Shown: in pieces, positions 41,201 to 56,200 of the stretch
Layout of the letters: each line of letters opens with the position of its first letter
How positions within the stretch are numbered: position 1 is the first letter of the stretch
DNA from: Odontesthes bonariensis
Lineage: Eukaryota; Chordata; Actinopteri; Atheriniformes; Atherinopsidae
Direction of reading: 5' to 3'
DNA: 64,000 nucleotides
Assembly (NCBI RefSeq): GCF_027942865.1
Contig: NC_134524.1
Span: forward strand, 23,117,536-23,181,535
Notes under the pieces: generated by a model
The model's database searches: none
What the model saw: the letters and a program-made list of their open reading frames with translations, nothing else
Told to the model about the DNA's origin: nothing
Made by a program: the position numbers and the translations under genes

Positions 41201-44200
41201 GTCGTCTGTATATCTCCCTTTGTTTTCTCTAACTGTATGCTATCTATCGTCTTTTCATGTGTGACTTGACTCAATCTCATTTCTGTCTGCACTGTAGATT
41301 CGCAATGTTTACCGCCTGTAATGCACAGACTTGATTGGCTGAGTAGTATCACGTGGGATTGGTCTGTGCGTTTCCATAGCAGCTGAACTGCTACCGTAAA
41401 GACTACAAAAGCTGCGCCGGTGAAAATGGAAGCGCTCCGTCAGGTTTTATCACAGCAGCTAAACTGCTACCGTAAAGACTGCAAAAGCTGCGCCGGTGAA
41501 AATGGAAGCGCTCCGTCAGGTTTATCATAACCTTCTGTGCGGTAACATGTCAATCATCTGGGGGGGGGGGGGGGGGGGGGGGGGGGCACTTGGGGTAGCC
41601 AATCAGATTTCAAGGGGGTCAAATGCCCCCGTAGCCACCCCCGTAGCTCCGCCCCTGGAGACAATGGAAAAAAGAAGCAGTCATCCGGTGTTAAATTGTG
41701 GTTAAGTCACTTCTTCGCTCAAATCTTTCATCAGGATGTGCTTTTTCTGGTGACAAAAATGAGCCTCTGAAACCGGACTAACACACCAAAGTGGGGCTGT
41801 TTGGGTGCGAGTCCCTCCTACGTGTGCGATTTTTGTAAAAAACAGTATGACATAACTATATCTATAACACCACATTCCCAATCGGCCTGCTCCGATTCGC
41901 ATATGTCTCTGTTTCTTTTGGGTCTCTGAGGTACGAACTGCCTTTGTGAAAGCTCTGAGGTAAGAGGTGGAAGATTTTAGAAGCTGTTTGTTAAAAAAAA
42001 AAAAAAAAGTAGTTGTAGCGGTTTGAGTCAACCACCGAAAATATCACTTTCTTACCCAAAAGAGATGAAATGTCTCTGTTTGGGCAAAAAAAAAAAAAAA
42101 AAAAAATTCTAAAAATGAGTGTGTTCTTATTTATTGTTGTTTATTTCTATTTAACTTCGTTGCTGAGACAACTTTCAGTAACACAAAAATATTCAGAAAT
42201 ACACAATTCAGCAGTCTCACTGCTTTGTGTGCTTTTTCCAACACAAGCAACCATTCTCTAACCATTCATCATATCCCAATCCTGACCTTAATAACCCCAG
42301 TAGGACTTTTTCTCTCTAATCAGGTGCCTGGGCACATGAGTCCTGTGGTGTGGTGGTCAGCACAGGGTCGGTTAAAGCTGCAGTCTGCAACTCTTTTTCA
42401 AGCATAATGCCTGGAACTGTCCGGGGATTCTGAAAGTAGTACATTAAATACCCCAATACAAAAAAAAAAAGAGTTCTCTAGGTCCCCTATATGTCCCGCT
42501 AGGTCCCTCCAAAGCCAGCAGGTTTGTTTACAAAATTGCAGACCGGACCGGTAAAAGGTAACCAATCAGGTTTACGAGCTGGGCTCTGCTGCCTGTCAAT
42601 CACCGATTGTGCACGCGCGATACAAGGTAGGCTCGTCCCCACGCTTATTTATCTGGACTATTGAACTTCATTACGGGCTAGTCTACTTACTGTGTCTTCC
42701 AAATGACAGGTGAGTTGATGAATGAGGAGCCGTGTAAGCGCATCTGGCGTGCACGTCTACTGCACGAGTTCTCATGTGTTTTGAAGGGGCGGGACAGGAA
42801 GTTGTATAACTTTTTATTTTTCGGTTAAAAAATAAGCATTTCTTGCATTTTGCGACTACGGAGGTCACCGTTTTCAACTTCAAGCGTTCTGATAGATCAT
42901 GTAAACTCTTAAAATGCCAAAAAGTAGGACTTTACGTATGAAAACAACAAATCTTGCAGACTGCAGCTTTAAGGCAGTTGGTGCTTTTGTTTATTTCCTT
43001 CTAATTTTCATCATGTTTACTTTTATACTTCTGTTATTTAGCCTGATCCGTCTGATGTGGGCTCACATGCTTCTACGCTCACCGCATCCAGCTCTTCTCT
43101 CAGTGTACGTACATTGATCAACAGCTGTTATATCTAACAGTGTGGCGTCAGAAAGATGTTCAGAGAATCAGGGGTCAGGATAAAGGATAAACAGGCCATG
43201 CTCTTCTTTCTTTTTACAAGGTTTTTAACATCAAGGTCATCCCAGCAATGTTAAGCAGAATTTGAGTTATCAGGGGTGGTGGCACAGTGGCTTATGGTAG
43301 GACTAAAGATGGAAATTAGCCATTGGCTATAATCTTGCATATTTACATGTATATGTTCATTAATATGTATTGTCCCTGCTTTCAATAAATAAATAAACTC
43401 AAACTCAAACTTATGTTATAACTAGGCTACTACTTTGTATCTTGGTGTCCTTTTATTCATGTAAATGAAACATTTTGAAGTAAATCCTCATTAAATGTTG
43501 AACATAAATAAAACTCACGGGAGTCGCTTCCGTTTCCAAACTCAGATTTATTCATGAACACTCGGGTCACATGATAGGACTGCGCGTGGGTGCCCGTTTG
43601 ACACGAGTGGCTGTGAGCTTTGAGGATCAGTATCTGACTCCCTTGTCTCTTCAGCTCTTCTTTGCTCGTTCACGCTGCTGCTGTGATGAAGTCCTTCCCC
43701 CCTCGGGTGGCTGTTTATCACCTCCATTGGCTCACCGCCACCTCCCGGTTCACGCTGCTGGCGTTTGCGGCTCTTCAGCTTCCAGCCCAAAAAAATGCCA
43801 ACACCGAGGAACACACAGGCCAACAGGGCGGACGCGGTCCACTGAGGACACGTTGACGGCTATGAAAGAAAAAAAATAAACAGAAATTAGACATGTTCAA
43901 CAAATGAATGGAGTCCGGCACAGCTCCAGTTAACTCTTGACCTTCTCCAGCATTCTTACCGCGGGGGGAGGTGTAGTCAGCGGAGCGGGGGGAGGTCTAC
44001 CTCTCACTTCCAGCCTGACAGCTACAGTTGGGCCGCTGCTCTTACACAAGAAAAGCCCGCCGTCCGACACAGTAACATTCTTTATGGTGAGCGACATGTC
44101 CCCCCGTCGCTGCCAGTCATCTGCCACTGACACTCTGCTTCCCCCCCATCCTCTGCCGGAGCTCTTGTTTCCCGAGTCGTTCATTTCAAACACCGGCAGC

Positions 44201-47200
44201 ATTCCGTCTTTCTGCCAAAGCGGGGGCTTCTCCGCGGTATCGGAATGGCATGGCAGCTTGGCATCGTCGCCATCAAATACAGACAATACATGCGGAATGA
44301 TAACACGCAGCTCGATAATATTAGCTAATTCCAGTTCGCCGTTACAGGTAAACTCGTACTTTCCACCGTCTTTTACATTCACCCTGCGCAGGATAAGAGA
44401 AGCGCTTTGGTTCAACCTGTCGATGTAAAGTGGTCCCGGCTTCCAGCTCCCAGCTTCCAGAGAGGCAACAGGCTGGGAGTGGACGGTGTGGAGAAGTTGA
44501 GCGTTTTCTCCCTCCTTACACGGAGCCGTCGGTCGAAACTCAACGGAGTCTTCCAGAATCACTTCGAGAAATGTTCCATACACAGAACCCACGGAGATGA
44601 GAAGGCAGACAAAGCGGAGAGCCATGCTTAAAAGCAGGGGCAGTCAGTCAAAGTCAACGGCAGCAACTAAAATGCTTTTGGTCCTTTGCTTACTGCGGTC
44701 AAGTGAGCAGACGTTCGTCTTTTCCTGATTTAAAGTGCGCCCGTATTACAGAAATTATGGCAAATGCAGGAAGTCCATGATACGGAGCGTGCAAATAATT
44801 TACTCAACTGTAAAATCCTTTTGATCCATAATTTCTGACAAAGGTTGGTACACTTGAACTCAGGAACATCCTGACTGTTCACTCACTCAGTATCAAGCTC
44901 ATTAACTGTATCATTTTGGAGAAATTCAGCCTCAAAGTTAATTATTTTGAAGTGAAAAAGGCATTATGCACGATATTTATGCTACTGTAAAATCCCTTTG
45001 ATCCATAATTTCTGAAAAAGGTGTGTACACTTGAACTCAGGAACATCCTGACTGTTCACTCACTCAGTGTCAAACATATTCACTGTATCATTTTGGAGAA
45101 ATTCAGCCTCAAAGGTCATTCATTTGATGTGAAAAAGGCATTATGCGCAATATGCATGCTACTGTAAAATCCTTTTGATCCATAATTTCTGACAAAGGCG
45201 TGTACACTTGAACTCAGGACCATCCTGACTGTTTAGTAATTCAGCCTCAAAGTTCACATTTTTAGTTTGTAAAGGGAGATTTCTTATTTTAATATCGGTT
45301 TTGTTTATTTGTTCAAAATAAGAATGAAGCTGAACAAATCAAGAGGATTACACTCCAAACAGAGGGAAAACTAAACAACTCAGCTGAAAACATCATTACA
45401 AACCCTCCATGTCTCAGCTCCACATTTGGGAAAGAAATAACATCATTCACTGGTAAAATGTGGATGTGTGAGCAGGGAGTGACTATAAACTGTAGATATA
45501 GTCTGAAGTCATTGTTGAAGTTGTTTATTCAGCGTTCACAAATCACACAATTCCATTCACTACTCTCTGCCTGCTGAAATGTTTCCGAGTCCATGTCGAT
45601 GCACTCAACATGGAACCACCTGCAACAGGTGTCACACTGAATCTGTAAAAGGGAAAAGGTGAGAAATGTTTTGGATTTCTTCATGAAAATCATTAAGTAA
45701 TTATGTACTGTTCTATAACCTTTTGATGACTATCTTAATTTGATTATTCTCCAGATCAAAATGTTGTCATTGTTGAAATCTCAATCTAATGCACACTTTT
45801 TTTTTGGAATTCTTGATAGGAAAACATGCATTATCCCTATGGCTGAGGAGTGTCTCAGATTGTCCTAGCACAGATGATTGGCTGTCATTTCTCATCCTTT
45901 TATGCTCTTGCTTGCTGTCATCCACTTTAAAACAAGGCATGCAAAATGTGCAGAGAAAGTCAGGCCCTTTAAGTGGTGGTTTGACTGCTGAGCACATGGC
46001 ACAGCTGGTCTCTGTGTTAATCACTAACAGAAAGTTGAAAATGTTAGATTTACCACTACTGCCACCACTAACAATTGTTCTTATAATAAATAAAATAATG
46101 ATTTACAGTGAACGCTCGCTATAACGCGGTTCACCTTTCACGGTCTCGCTGCTTCACGGATTTGCATCGTGCATTGTGTTCTGGATTCTGATTGGCTAAA
46201 CAGTCTCTCCGCTTCTTCTCTACCTGTGTGTCAAAAACGTTGCGGTTTAATATGTACACGTACACGTTCATTACAGTTCTCAAACATAATCGATGGTGGC
46301 ATGTCGGTATATAAAAATCTTTTTGCCCAGAAGAAAAAAAAAGAGCGACAACAACTACCGATAACTATGTTCTTCTCTCGAAAAAACACACACTGCACCG
46401 CGGGCTTTATAAGAAAAAAACGCTACAGAGCGGAGTCAGGATGCAGCAGCTCAGTCAGAAGAGCAGTGAAATACATGCGAGTCACTATTTGTCCTACTGT
46501 ACTTTGTATTTTTTTTCATAATCATTTTTCATTTTCTCCCGTTCTAATCCAATTACTCGGGTCGCGGTGAGGCGGCGCTGATCTCCGCAATTTGAAGCCT
46601 TCAGTTCGTATTGATGATTAAAATTATTATTTTACAGTACAGTAGTTATTTGTTAAAAAAAAACGTTTATACAGTACTTTTATTTGTTAAACAAATGCTT
46701 GGGCCTGTAAAAAGGTTTTGTTCTTTGGTTTCAATGTATTATGGAGTATTTCATTTCATTTTAAAAAAAAATAAAGGTTACTACTTCACGGATTTCGCCT
46801 ATCACGGGTTCTTTTTGGAACGTAACCCCCGCGAAAAACGAGGGTTCACTTTACTTGTTTTAGCGTATAGAGAATGGGTTTACAAAGTGTTTTCTGTAAT
46901 ACCGTGTCACTGTAGATTTAAGGCAAGTTGTTACACACCTGAGGCTTCCAGGGGCTCGAGAGCCAAGTGTTTTCTGTCATCTGCCATCAGTCTTGGAGCT
47001 GTCCCAAATGACATTTCTGCTTTCTTTGGAAAAGTCTCCATGACTGCCTTTGCCATCTAAACAGTTAAAAAAAGAAAGCATCTGTTTGCATGTTTCCTAG
47101 TCAGCAAAATAAAGCAAATGGAATTGCAATAAAACAGAAATTGATCCAAATTCTTAATGAATGTATATCATTTACATAAAGCTGGTGTTTCAAGAAATAT

Positions 47201-50200
47201 TATTACTTTGATCACAATTACACCGCAGCTGCTCCCGTCTCTCTGAAATGGGTGTTTCATAACACCGCCTTTGCACTTCACATTGACCCGGTCAGTTTTT
47301 CCAAGACAGATCCTCCTCATGTTGAAGTACTCACTGTGAGAGGAAATGTTTTAAAGTGGTTAATGTAAGGAATATGTACACATTATTCACCCAAGAAAAC
47401 AATGTATGTCGTAGTAAAGAAAAGGGGGTTGTTTGGCCGAGAGAGTTAGACAGAGTTAATATTTCAGTCAGAATTGCAAATGTAACACTTCTTCGGCTAA
47501 TGGTGTTAACAAGTTTGATCGCCAAACATTATGTTGGTAATGATGCCTTTAAATGGTCACAAGTCTCTAACTTTTTTTTAGTGTTTAGCAAGGGTGAAAT
47601 TGTTAATGTGTGGGACATTGAACAAGTATTTTCTAACATATTGCCCATGTTCAACCTTATGCATGAATCCTGCTTGTTGCCCATTTCTGTTTCGTAAAGC
47701 TGCCTCTAACATGTTGTTCCATACTTAAATATTTTAATTAAAAAAAAAAAAAACACATCTTGTAAACATAAGAAATACTCAGTTTTGAAATTGCTTCACT
47801 CACACTGTTCAGATACATCTGCTTAATTACCGCTATCTTTTTGCAGCGTTGTCGGAGTCTGCCTGCTCGGTAGCACTCTGTGCTGGATCAACAACAAAGA
47901 CAGTACTATCTGGAGCACTGATGTACTGTAACCAAAAATATGAAATATCATTTCGAAGTTAGTAATGACATACAGAGAATTGAAGGCAGTTGTGATGTAT
48001 TAAGTAACGACTTACCAGAAACTTCCAGTGTACATTGCCAATGTTAATAAAGGACACAATGGCCTTATAGTTGTCAAAGTTGGTCTGTAACAAAACCAAA
48101 AATGAGTAATTTAATTTTACTCGTGCTTTGACTGTGCAACATTGGTTTTGCTGATGTCTCCCACATATTGATAGCGGCTCCTTGATGTCCGTAAATGAGA
48201 TGAGTGTATGTGTATGTGTGTGTGTGTTCCTGTCATTTATAGATAGATTTGTCATTGCAACTAAAATTAAATTAACGAAAGGCTCAATGGAATATGTATA
48301 TATTTTTTTTATTTGATTAATCTTAATTCACACACACGCATAACTTGTAAACAATTGACAAATATTACCTTTGACATAGTCTGTCTCCTTACTTCTTCCC
48401 TTTTAGCAAACAGGATAACACCAGCCACATAATGACTCAGAATGTAAATGGTGCTTCCCAAATTCAGTTTCCTGGCAGTGTGGTGAAGTATGGACTCGAT
48501 GACCTTCAGAGAATTTTTTTTTTTATAAACACACACACAAGTGTTGCAAAGTCATACATGTATTTAAAATGCTGAAAATATAATCCTTATGGATTACTGT
48601 TCATCACATACCTATATCAATTGTTGTGGCTAATGGAGCTTCAATGATATTTGACTCACTGTCACGCATTGTTCAAACTACTTGTGCTGTAATAGTCTTC
48701 GCGATCATCGCTGACTGCATCATTCACAGATGTTATGTCTTTATGATAAGTGGTTCTGTTCTTTTAATGAATCTACTTACCTCGCCTACAAGCCACTGGT
48801 GAGGTCTTAGGGTCTTGACCTCACTGTGGTGGATAATAAAGTTGTTCCCCAATTGAGAGGGAACCACAGAAACGACCACTTCTGTGTCCCTTTTTCCCCA
48901 CAGTTCTGTGACCTGCAAATCATAAAAAGCCATGTCTTTTTTTTGTGGTGGGTATAAAACAGCTGCTGGCTTTCTGAATACCAAACTTGAGACTTATTAA
49001 TAATAGACAGAGGTTGTCCTGTAAGAACAGGAATGATGGTGAAGGGTTAATGAGTCCAGTTCAAACGCACTGATTGCTGAATAAACTCTTCTGTTGATAT
49101 TGTCTGGTTACTACAATAAGGGATCAACAGAAATTAGCATATTAATAATAAACAGAAACAGACTGGCTTAAATTACACAATGCAATAACAAGGATATATA
49201 ATGATAAACAGTAAAAGATGAATAAATTACAAGATTTGAGTGTTTATAAACTTAAAGGACTTTAAGAGACTGTAAAAAAAAAAAAGCAACCTCTTGGCTC
49301 AGAAAGGCCCATATCTATGGCATAGTGTACACGGAAGGCAAGACAAATAAATGTGCAACAATCCCTTAATGGACGCATCAGCACGCTCACTACACTGCTG
49401 TGACATAACTAATTAACACCTGAAGCCACAGCGACACACCATTCATCAACATAATATTATCAGGGATCATATACATCAATTTGAATATTAAATCGGCAAC
49501 AGTTAACCAATTTTTTTTCCATCCTAAAGTTAATTTAATAAAATATAAATAAGAATTACAACATTAGACAATTATGCTATGTTGGACATACCTGTGATTG
49601 AAGATCATCACTGAGTGATGCTGGTGGAGCTTGTGTGCTGCTTTGTGGAACCTTTGTGGGGATTGAAATAGTGTTATAGAAATCTTTCAAGTACATATTG
49701 TAAGCAATGGAAATTAACCATATCACTATATGCATTTTCATATAAAATCGACTGTTCTAATCAGAAAATGATTTCTACTTTGTTTTGCTTGCTATTGTAT
49801 TGTAGCATTTTGCCTCAAGAAATGACCTGTGATGGAGAATGATCTTCAGATGTTTTAGGGTTTTTTGTGGCCAATGTTCTCTAAAATAGACAGACACAGT
49901 ACATTATTTTTAGACTAAGACCGCACTTTATTGATCACTTTTGGATGACTCCCTCAAGGAAATTGAATTTCCAGTAGCATACAAACACTTGCATACAAAA
50001 TAAAGGAGGTATTAAAAATATAATAGAAGATAAACAATCGACTCTTAGCTAAATATCTAAAGTAAACAGTAAAACAAACTATTAACAGTAAGCAGTAAAC
50101 TCTAGCTAAATATATAAAGTAAGATTCAAGTAAAATAGGATCAGATAAAATAAATGTAGAGAACTGTATGGACGATGAATATTGATAAATATAAAGGACT

Positions 50201-53200
50201 GTTTATGGCATTGTGTTATTGTACAGTGGAATATGACCATATTCTGTATCCACTTATGAAATTCCAATGAATCTCAAAAACACTTACCTTCTTCTTCTGT
50301 TGTTTATAAACAAAAGGCTTGTTCAGTCGAGACACATACACCCCTCGTTTTCTCTGTTTCCTGCTCTTCCAGCGTTCCATGTCCACCCGATGTGTCTAAA
50401 GTAAATAAACAAAATAGTCAATATCAAATTAATTTAATAGTAGTTTTCTTGAAGCATAATAATGTAGCATTATTATATTTAACTACCAATTTTTTTTTAC
50501 TTATTCTTCATGTGACTTTGAATGGAAAATTATCTTTGATTTTGATTATTGTAGCCATAGTGTAAGCAATACATTTTGTGGATTGTAGTATTTGTGTGGT
50601 TTTTTGGCGTGAGGGTGGGGTTAATTTAATTAGAAATTGGGATAGCAATGGCTGGTGCATAATCACAAATTTCTAAAATATTAGTATATTAGTAATATTA
50701 TAAAAGTATTTGTGATCAGCATATGCACTTCTTACCTTCTTCTTTCTCCTCTTGGAGTCAGCATAGTCCCTCAATAGGGAGTTGAGTGTGACTTTGTAGG
50801 TGTGCACAAAGTCATCGAGTTTGGTCATTGTTTTACGCTGGAAACGGATCTGTTTGAGGTCCCATTGGCTTTCTTCCATTATTCCCTGCATTTTGTTGTC
50901 CAGAGTGTAATTCTAGGGTTCAACATAAACATTACATTAAATCAAAATGTCTTCATTCATTTGGTTTATTTGATCATGTGTAATATCCAGCATGAACACG
51001 TGCAAGTAATATTCAGTTTCATTAACCGATGTTCAGCTTTATTGTACCTGTTGTGATTTACAGGCAGCTCTACTGTACTTATTTTTCAGACCGTCATATA
51101 CTGGCCCTGATCCATGACGACTTAGATCACCTAGCAGAAGATGGAACATTTATTTTTTATTTACTTAAATTAAAATAAGCATATAGATTAACAACAACAA
51201 TTAAACAGGACTAACCCAGGAGTAAGCCAGACCATAGGGCAGCCTGAGGCAGAAAGTACTTCAATGTCGGGATGAAAGGTTGGACAGAAGTAGATGTTCA
51301 AATCACCTTCCTGGTCACATTCTTCCGTCTCAATGAGTTTTTCAAAGTGCTGCATGAATGGCGTTGTTCCCACATCGTTCTAGAAAAAATAAAAAATAAA
51401 ATAGATAAGATTGTTTTAGAAAGAGTGTGTGCAGGGCAGCTGACAATACAGTGGCTGGCAGAGTGTGTGGAAATATGATGTTTTTCACTCATCACAGATG
51501 AAACAAACATTTATGCATGCCTACACAAGAGTCTAGTTTAGCAAAGAAGTAAAATAAAAAGAACAAAGCTTTAAAATGATAGCTCTCTCTTCAACAAGTC
51601 AGACATAACACTGGGTCCACACACTGCCTGACCTGTCTGACCCAAGCAGCTGATGAATGGAGTGTCGTGGAGCATGTGTTTTTTTTTTTTTACAACCAGC
51701 TGTGTATACATCATACACTTTTGAGTTATGCTGTTCACAGCTGTTTACCTGTATCTGTGTCCAGTGTTGTGCCCTTTAGAGCTTGAATTTAAAAAGCCAA
51801 ATGTGTTTGAAGTGACAGTTTTTTTTTTAGTCAGGTACAGCGAAAAACCTAAATCCAAAGCAAGAATGTAAAAGTTGCAGTTAAGAAAAAGGATACCTCA
51901 TAGTCTTGCTCTCTGATAGATGTATCCTCAGCAAATGGTCCTGCTTTGGTCATAAGCATTTGCAGATTTTTTAAAATGTTTCTCAACATTTTCACCACTA
52001 TGAGAACTGGAGAAGACCATGTTAGCACTGATGATAACTTCATCCAGTTCCTTAAGGGTTGATGCTTGGGTCATGAGTCCAAACACATGCATTGTCAAAT
52101 GGTAATGTTTGGAGGCACAACAAAGGATAATTAAAAAAAATAAAAAATAAATAACATTATCAGAGATTTCACAATGCTGTTATTTTTTAAATCTTAAGCA
52201 TATTTATATACAGACACCACGTACTGTTTTCTGCAAAGCTCCTTCGCATTTTTCATGATGTGGCTCAAGCATCGGTGGAGTATAGGTAGACCTATGGCAT
52301 CAGATGTTGCTTGTCCAGTCACAATTGCAAAATATCTGCAGAGCAGTTCCTGCAGACTCACTCCACAGAAATTATATGCAAGTGACTGCAGCAGAACCAC
52401 CGAGCCGTCACAAATGAACATCACTGGCCTTGATTTGGCTTGTCGACCATGTTGTTTTACTAAGTCTGTGACGACTGACCCCAAGAAATGTGAGACCGAT
52501 GCTGTGGTGTGGTCACTGGTGATGTATGTTGCCACAGGGAGAGGGGAAGATCCTTTAGTTGGGTGTCTCACAACCAACTCATAGACGTAGAAGGGTGACG
52601 TCTGTCCTTTTCCCTTCCGTACAATGCTGCCTGTTGCATCTAAATATACAATATCTTCTTTGCACCGGTCAAAGAAAATATTAAGCGTTTTTAGAGAGTA
52701 CAGCATCACACTTTTAGGGTACAGACCGATGTTCTGGATCACCCTTCCTTCTGCCTCTGCCTCTGCAGCCACCATCTTCTGGAGGCTGATCATTTCATTG
52801 TTGTGCCTTCTTTTTTGTTTTTTCTTGCTCCATGACACTGTTTTCATGACACCAGTTGCAGGGACCTGCACAACAGTTTCATCCAGCCTCTCAATGCTCT
52901 CCAAGAAGACAGTCCTCGGCAGTTTGGTGGAAAGGGTATGGGACAGGGCATCCCTTTCCTCACCTCGCACCGGCCGTCTTTTTATTTGGTCCCATCGGTG
53001 GTAGACCAAATCACCACTGAAGATGACCTCAGCCTTCAGAGTCGACTCTTGTTCAAACTTAATTTCCACCTCTACAGGGCAGTCATCAAAAATACAGTAG
53101 CCAGAACATGTGAAGACTGGGCCACTTCTTTTACAGCCGATGGATTTGACACTGTGGCATTTAAATCCAAAACTGCAGTAAGGATGAACACTCCGTATTC

Positions 53201-56200
53201 CTTTGGCCATTACAGAGGTCCAGTTCAGTGTTTTGAATCTACGGCAGTGTTGTTTTTTGCGCAGTTTGGTCCAATCATTCTGGTCAATGAAGAAAAAACA
53301 AGGTGGTGGCGGCAATGAATGGGAGAAGTACTCTTCACTGGATGAATTCTCTTCATCTGATGCAACTGTGGATGCAATCTGCAAATAGCAATGAAACAAT
53401 TAAAATTTGAGTTATTCTTTTGAAAGCTGATCATTTATATTATTACACTTTGAATGTAAAATAATGTAAGACACTCAGGTATTTTCCATGCATCCTAACA
53501 CCAGTGGCGGCTGCTGACTTTTAAAACAGGGGAAGCCCATATTACGCGTTCAGGGTTGTAGTGGCTCGTGCCATCCCAAAGCAGAAGATAGCAAAGTTAA
53601 AAAGAATTAGTTATAACATAGCTGTGTCTAGTATGACAAGTATGCCCAGCAAATACACAGAAAGAAGGTATAGACTTTGAAAATTAACACAGCAAGGCCA
53701 AAATCAAGTATGATGGAATCTAAGGCCTGTAAATGGCTGGATCAGAATCTGTGGAGAATTTCTCCCTGTCATAATGAATACTTAGAGTTTGATGGTGGTG
53801 GTAAGTATTCTTAAAAAAGGTAACATTTGTGAATGGGCAGCATGAATTCTGGAAAGAAACAACTAAAAGTATTACAGCACTTTCACAGACAACCAGTCTC
53901 TTTGGTATCCGCTTTGGGACTGAAGTTCCAGCGTGCTTCTCCCCGCTTAAAAATTCGGCTGCCACATGATCTCTCATGATGGACAAACACGAACTCCAAT
54001 CATCACGACACAGCCCCTCATATTGACACGCCCACGTCTAATCTACCCCCAGAGACGCCGAGCAGCCTCAGAAGTGATGAGTTTTTGTCGATTTAGCCAA
54101 TGATGACCTAGAATTGTAGAAAAAAACTTGACTCTCCCGCCCCCTCCTGAAGCCGGGCAGCCCTCGGCTCGGAAGCCCGGCTGTTAGTGGCGGCTTCATA
54201 ACATGATTTCCTCAGTGAACGGCGGTGATTTCAGAACAGCTCACTTCATTAAGCTAAAGGACAACATGTTGTAGTTATGAAAGTAAATGCAGTATTGGGA
54301 TATCTTGTGTTTTGTGAATAACTGTTTTATCGTCAATTTAACATTGAAGATGTAGCAATTTCGCCAGAGAATGGGAGAGGCTGCCCGGCTTCCCGTGTTG
54401 TCTCTGAATAACCGCGGCTGTTGTGCTGAGTACAGAGCCAATGGAATGCAGTTAGCATCTAACCATAAGTGCAATATACAGAATTATTTTAAAATGTAAC
54501 AGTGTGCCCGTTTGACCTGAGTGGCTGTGAGCTTTCAGGATCATTATCAGACTCCCTTGTTTCTTCAGTTCTTCTTTGCTCATTCACGCTGCTGTTTATC
54601 ACCTCCATTGGCTCACCGCCACCTCCCGGTTCACGCTGTTGGCAGCGCGCTCTGCATCTACGCAGCTTCCAGCCCAAACAAATGACAACAATGAATAATA
54701 ACACGACCCCACAATCCAACAGGGAGAACGTGGTCTTTATCCACAGAGGGTACGTCGACGGCTATGAAAGGAAAAAACCCACAGAAATGAGACATGTTAG
54801 TGACAGAAGTTTCTGAGTTAAAAGTGATCCAACACAGCCCCTGAGTTCAAGGGAACATTGGCACCACCGAGATGCCACCATGTCTCACACAAAAAGAAAT
54901 CTAAATGCACTTTTTACATTTACTTGGTGCGGCATCTTTTGAAATTTAAAGTTTTATTTGTCCCGAGAGGACTTTAGTTGTGAACTTGTGTCATCTGTAA
55001 AACTGAACACTGATTTATTCATCTGTAAAAGTTGCAGAGAACTGAGGGAATTGCCATGACTGCGGCGGTATGTTGTGGAGGTCAAATGAAAGTCAGAGTT
55101 TTACAACCCCAGCGAAGCTGAGGGAGACAGGCTTCCTTCAGGGAGATGGAATTCAATTCGAACATCACACCCACTGACAGCGTGGCTTACTTTCACATGA
55201 TTACAGATGTTCCACTGGGTTTATCAGGATCTACTCACAGGTGCAGTCGGTGGAGTGGAGGTGGTGTTCTGACTGGGGTGGACCTTCAGTCTTGTAACAG
55301 CTGGGATCCCCCTCTCCTTTTTCTCTTTCTGGACAAAGCAGGAATAATCACCTCGATCCTCCGGCTGGAGCCGCTCCAGTGTCAGAGAAAAGTCTCCGGT
55401 TGGTTTCCAGTCAGATGCTAAAGACACTCGTCTGTCGAGCCCCATCCCATATGTGATATTCCCGTTGGAGGTGTTCAGTTTAAACACAGGTTTGTTGTTC
55501 CTTTCCCACCAAACCGACTCCACGGGCTGACCCGCAGTGAAGGAATAGCACGAGAGTTTCACCGTGCCTGCCTGAGACTCTGAGATGTTGTTGTTAGAGA
55601 TGATGAAGACCTGCAGAGTGATGTGCAACACAACGTCGCTGCCGCAGGTGAACTCATACACCCCGTCATCGTTATAGTTAACGCGGGTTAAAAGGATGTC
55701 CGATGCGGACCTCTGAAACCGGCCTCTGTATTCTTCTTCTGGTTCCCAGTCACCGCCGACGAGTGTTGCCACAGTCAAAGGGCGGTCATCTTTCAGCCGA
55801 CGAATCAGTTCAAACTTCTCCAATGAACAGTTCACAGTTCCTGGGAACTTCACAGAGTCCCCCAAAACTGCAGTAATGTGTCCTCCAGGGGTGTGTTGGT
55901 CGCCGGCAGTGCCAAAGGAAACGAGTGCAAGGAGGGAGGTCAGGAGCCCCATCAGGCCCATGCTCAGTTCTGCTGAGTGGAGAGCAGCTCCACCTCTTCT
56001 CCTTTGGAAATCTGTAAGGAAGGTGGAGAAGTTTTCATACATAACTGAGTCGAGCAAAAAGTTCGAACCATCATAGACTATTTTGATATGACTTGAACTG
56101 CATTATGGGGCTTCTTAACAGTGTTTGAATGTGTAACTGACAGCATGGTGGGCCTGTACATTATATGGACTTAACTTGTTAAAGGGTCAGTAGCAGCGCC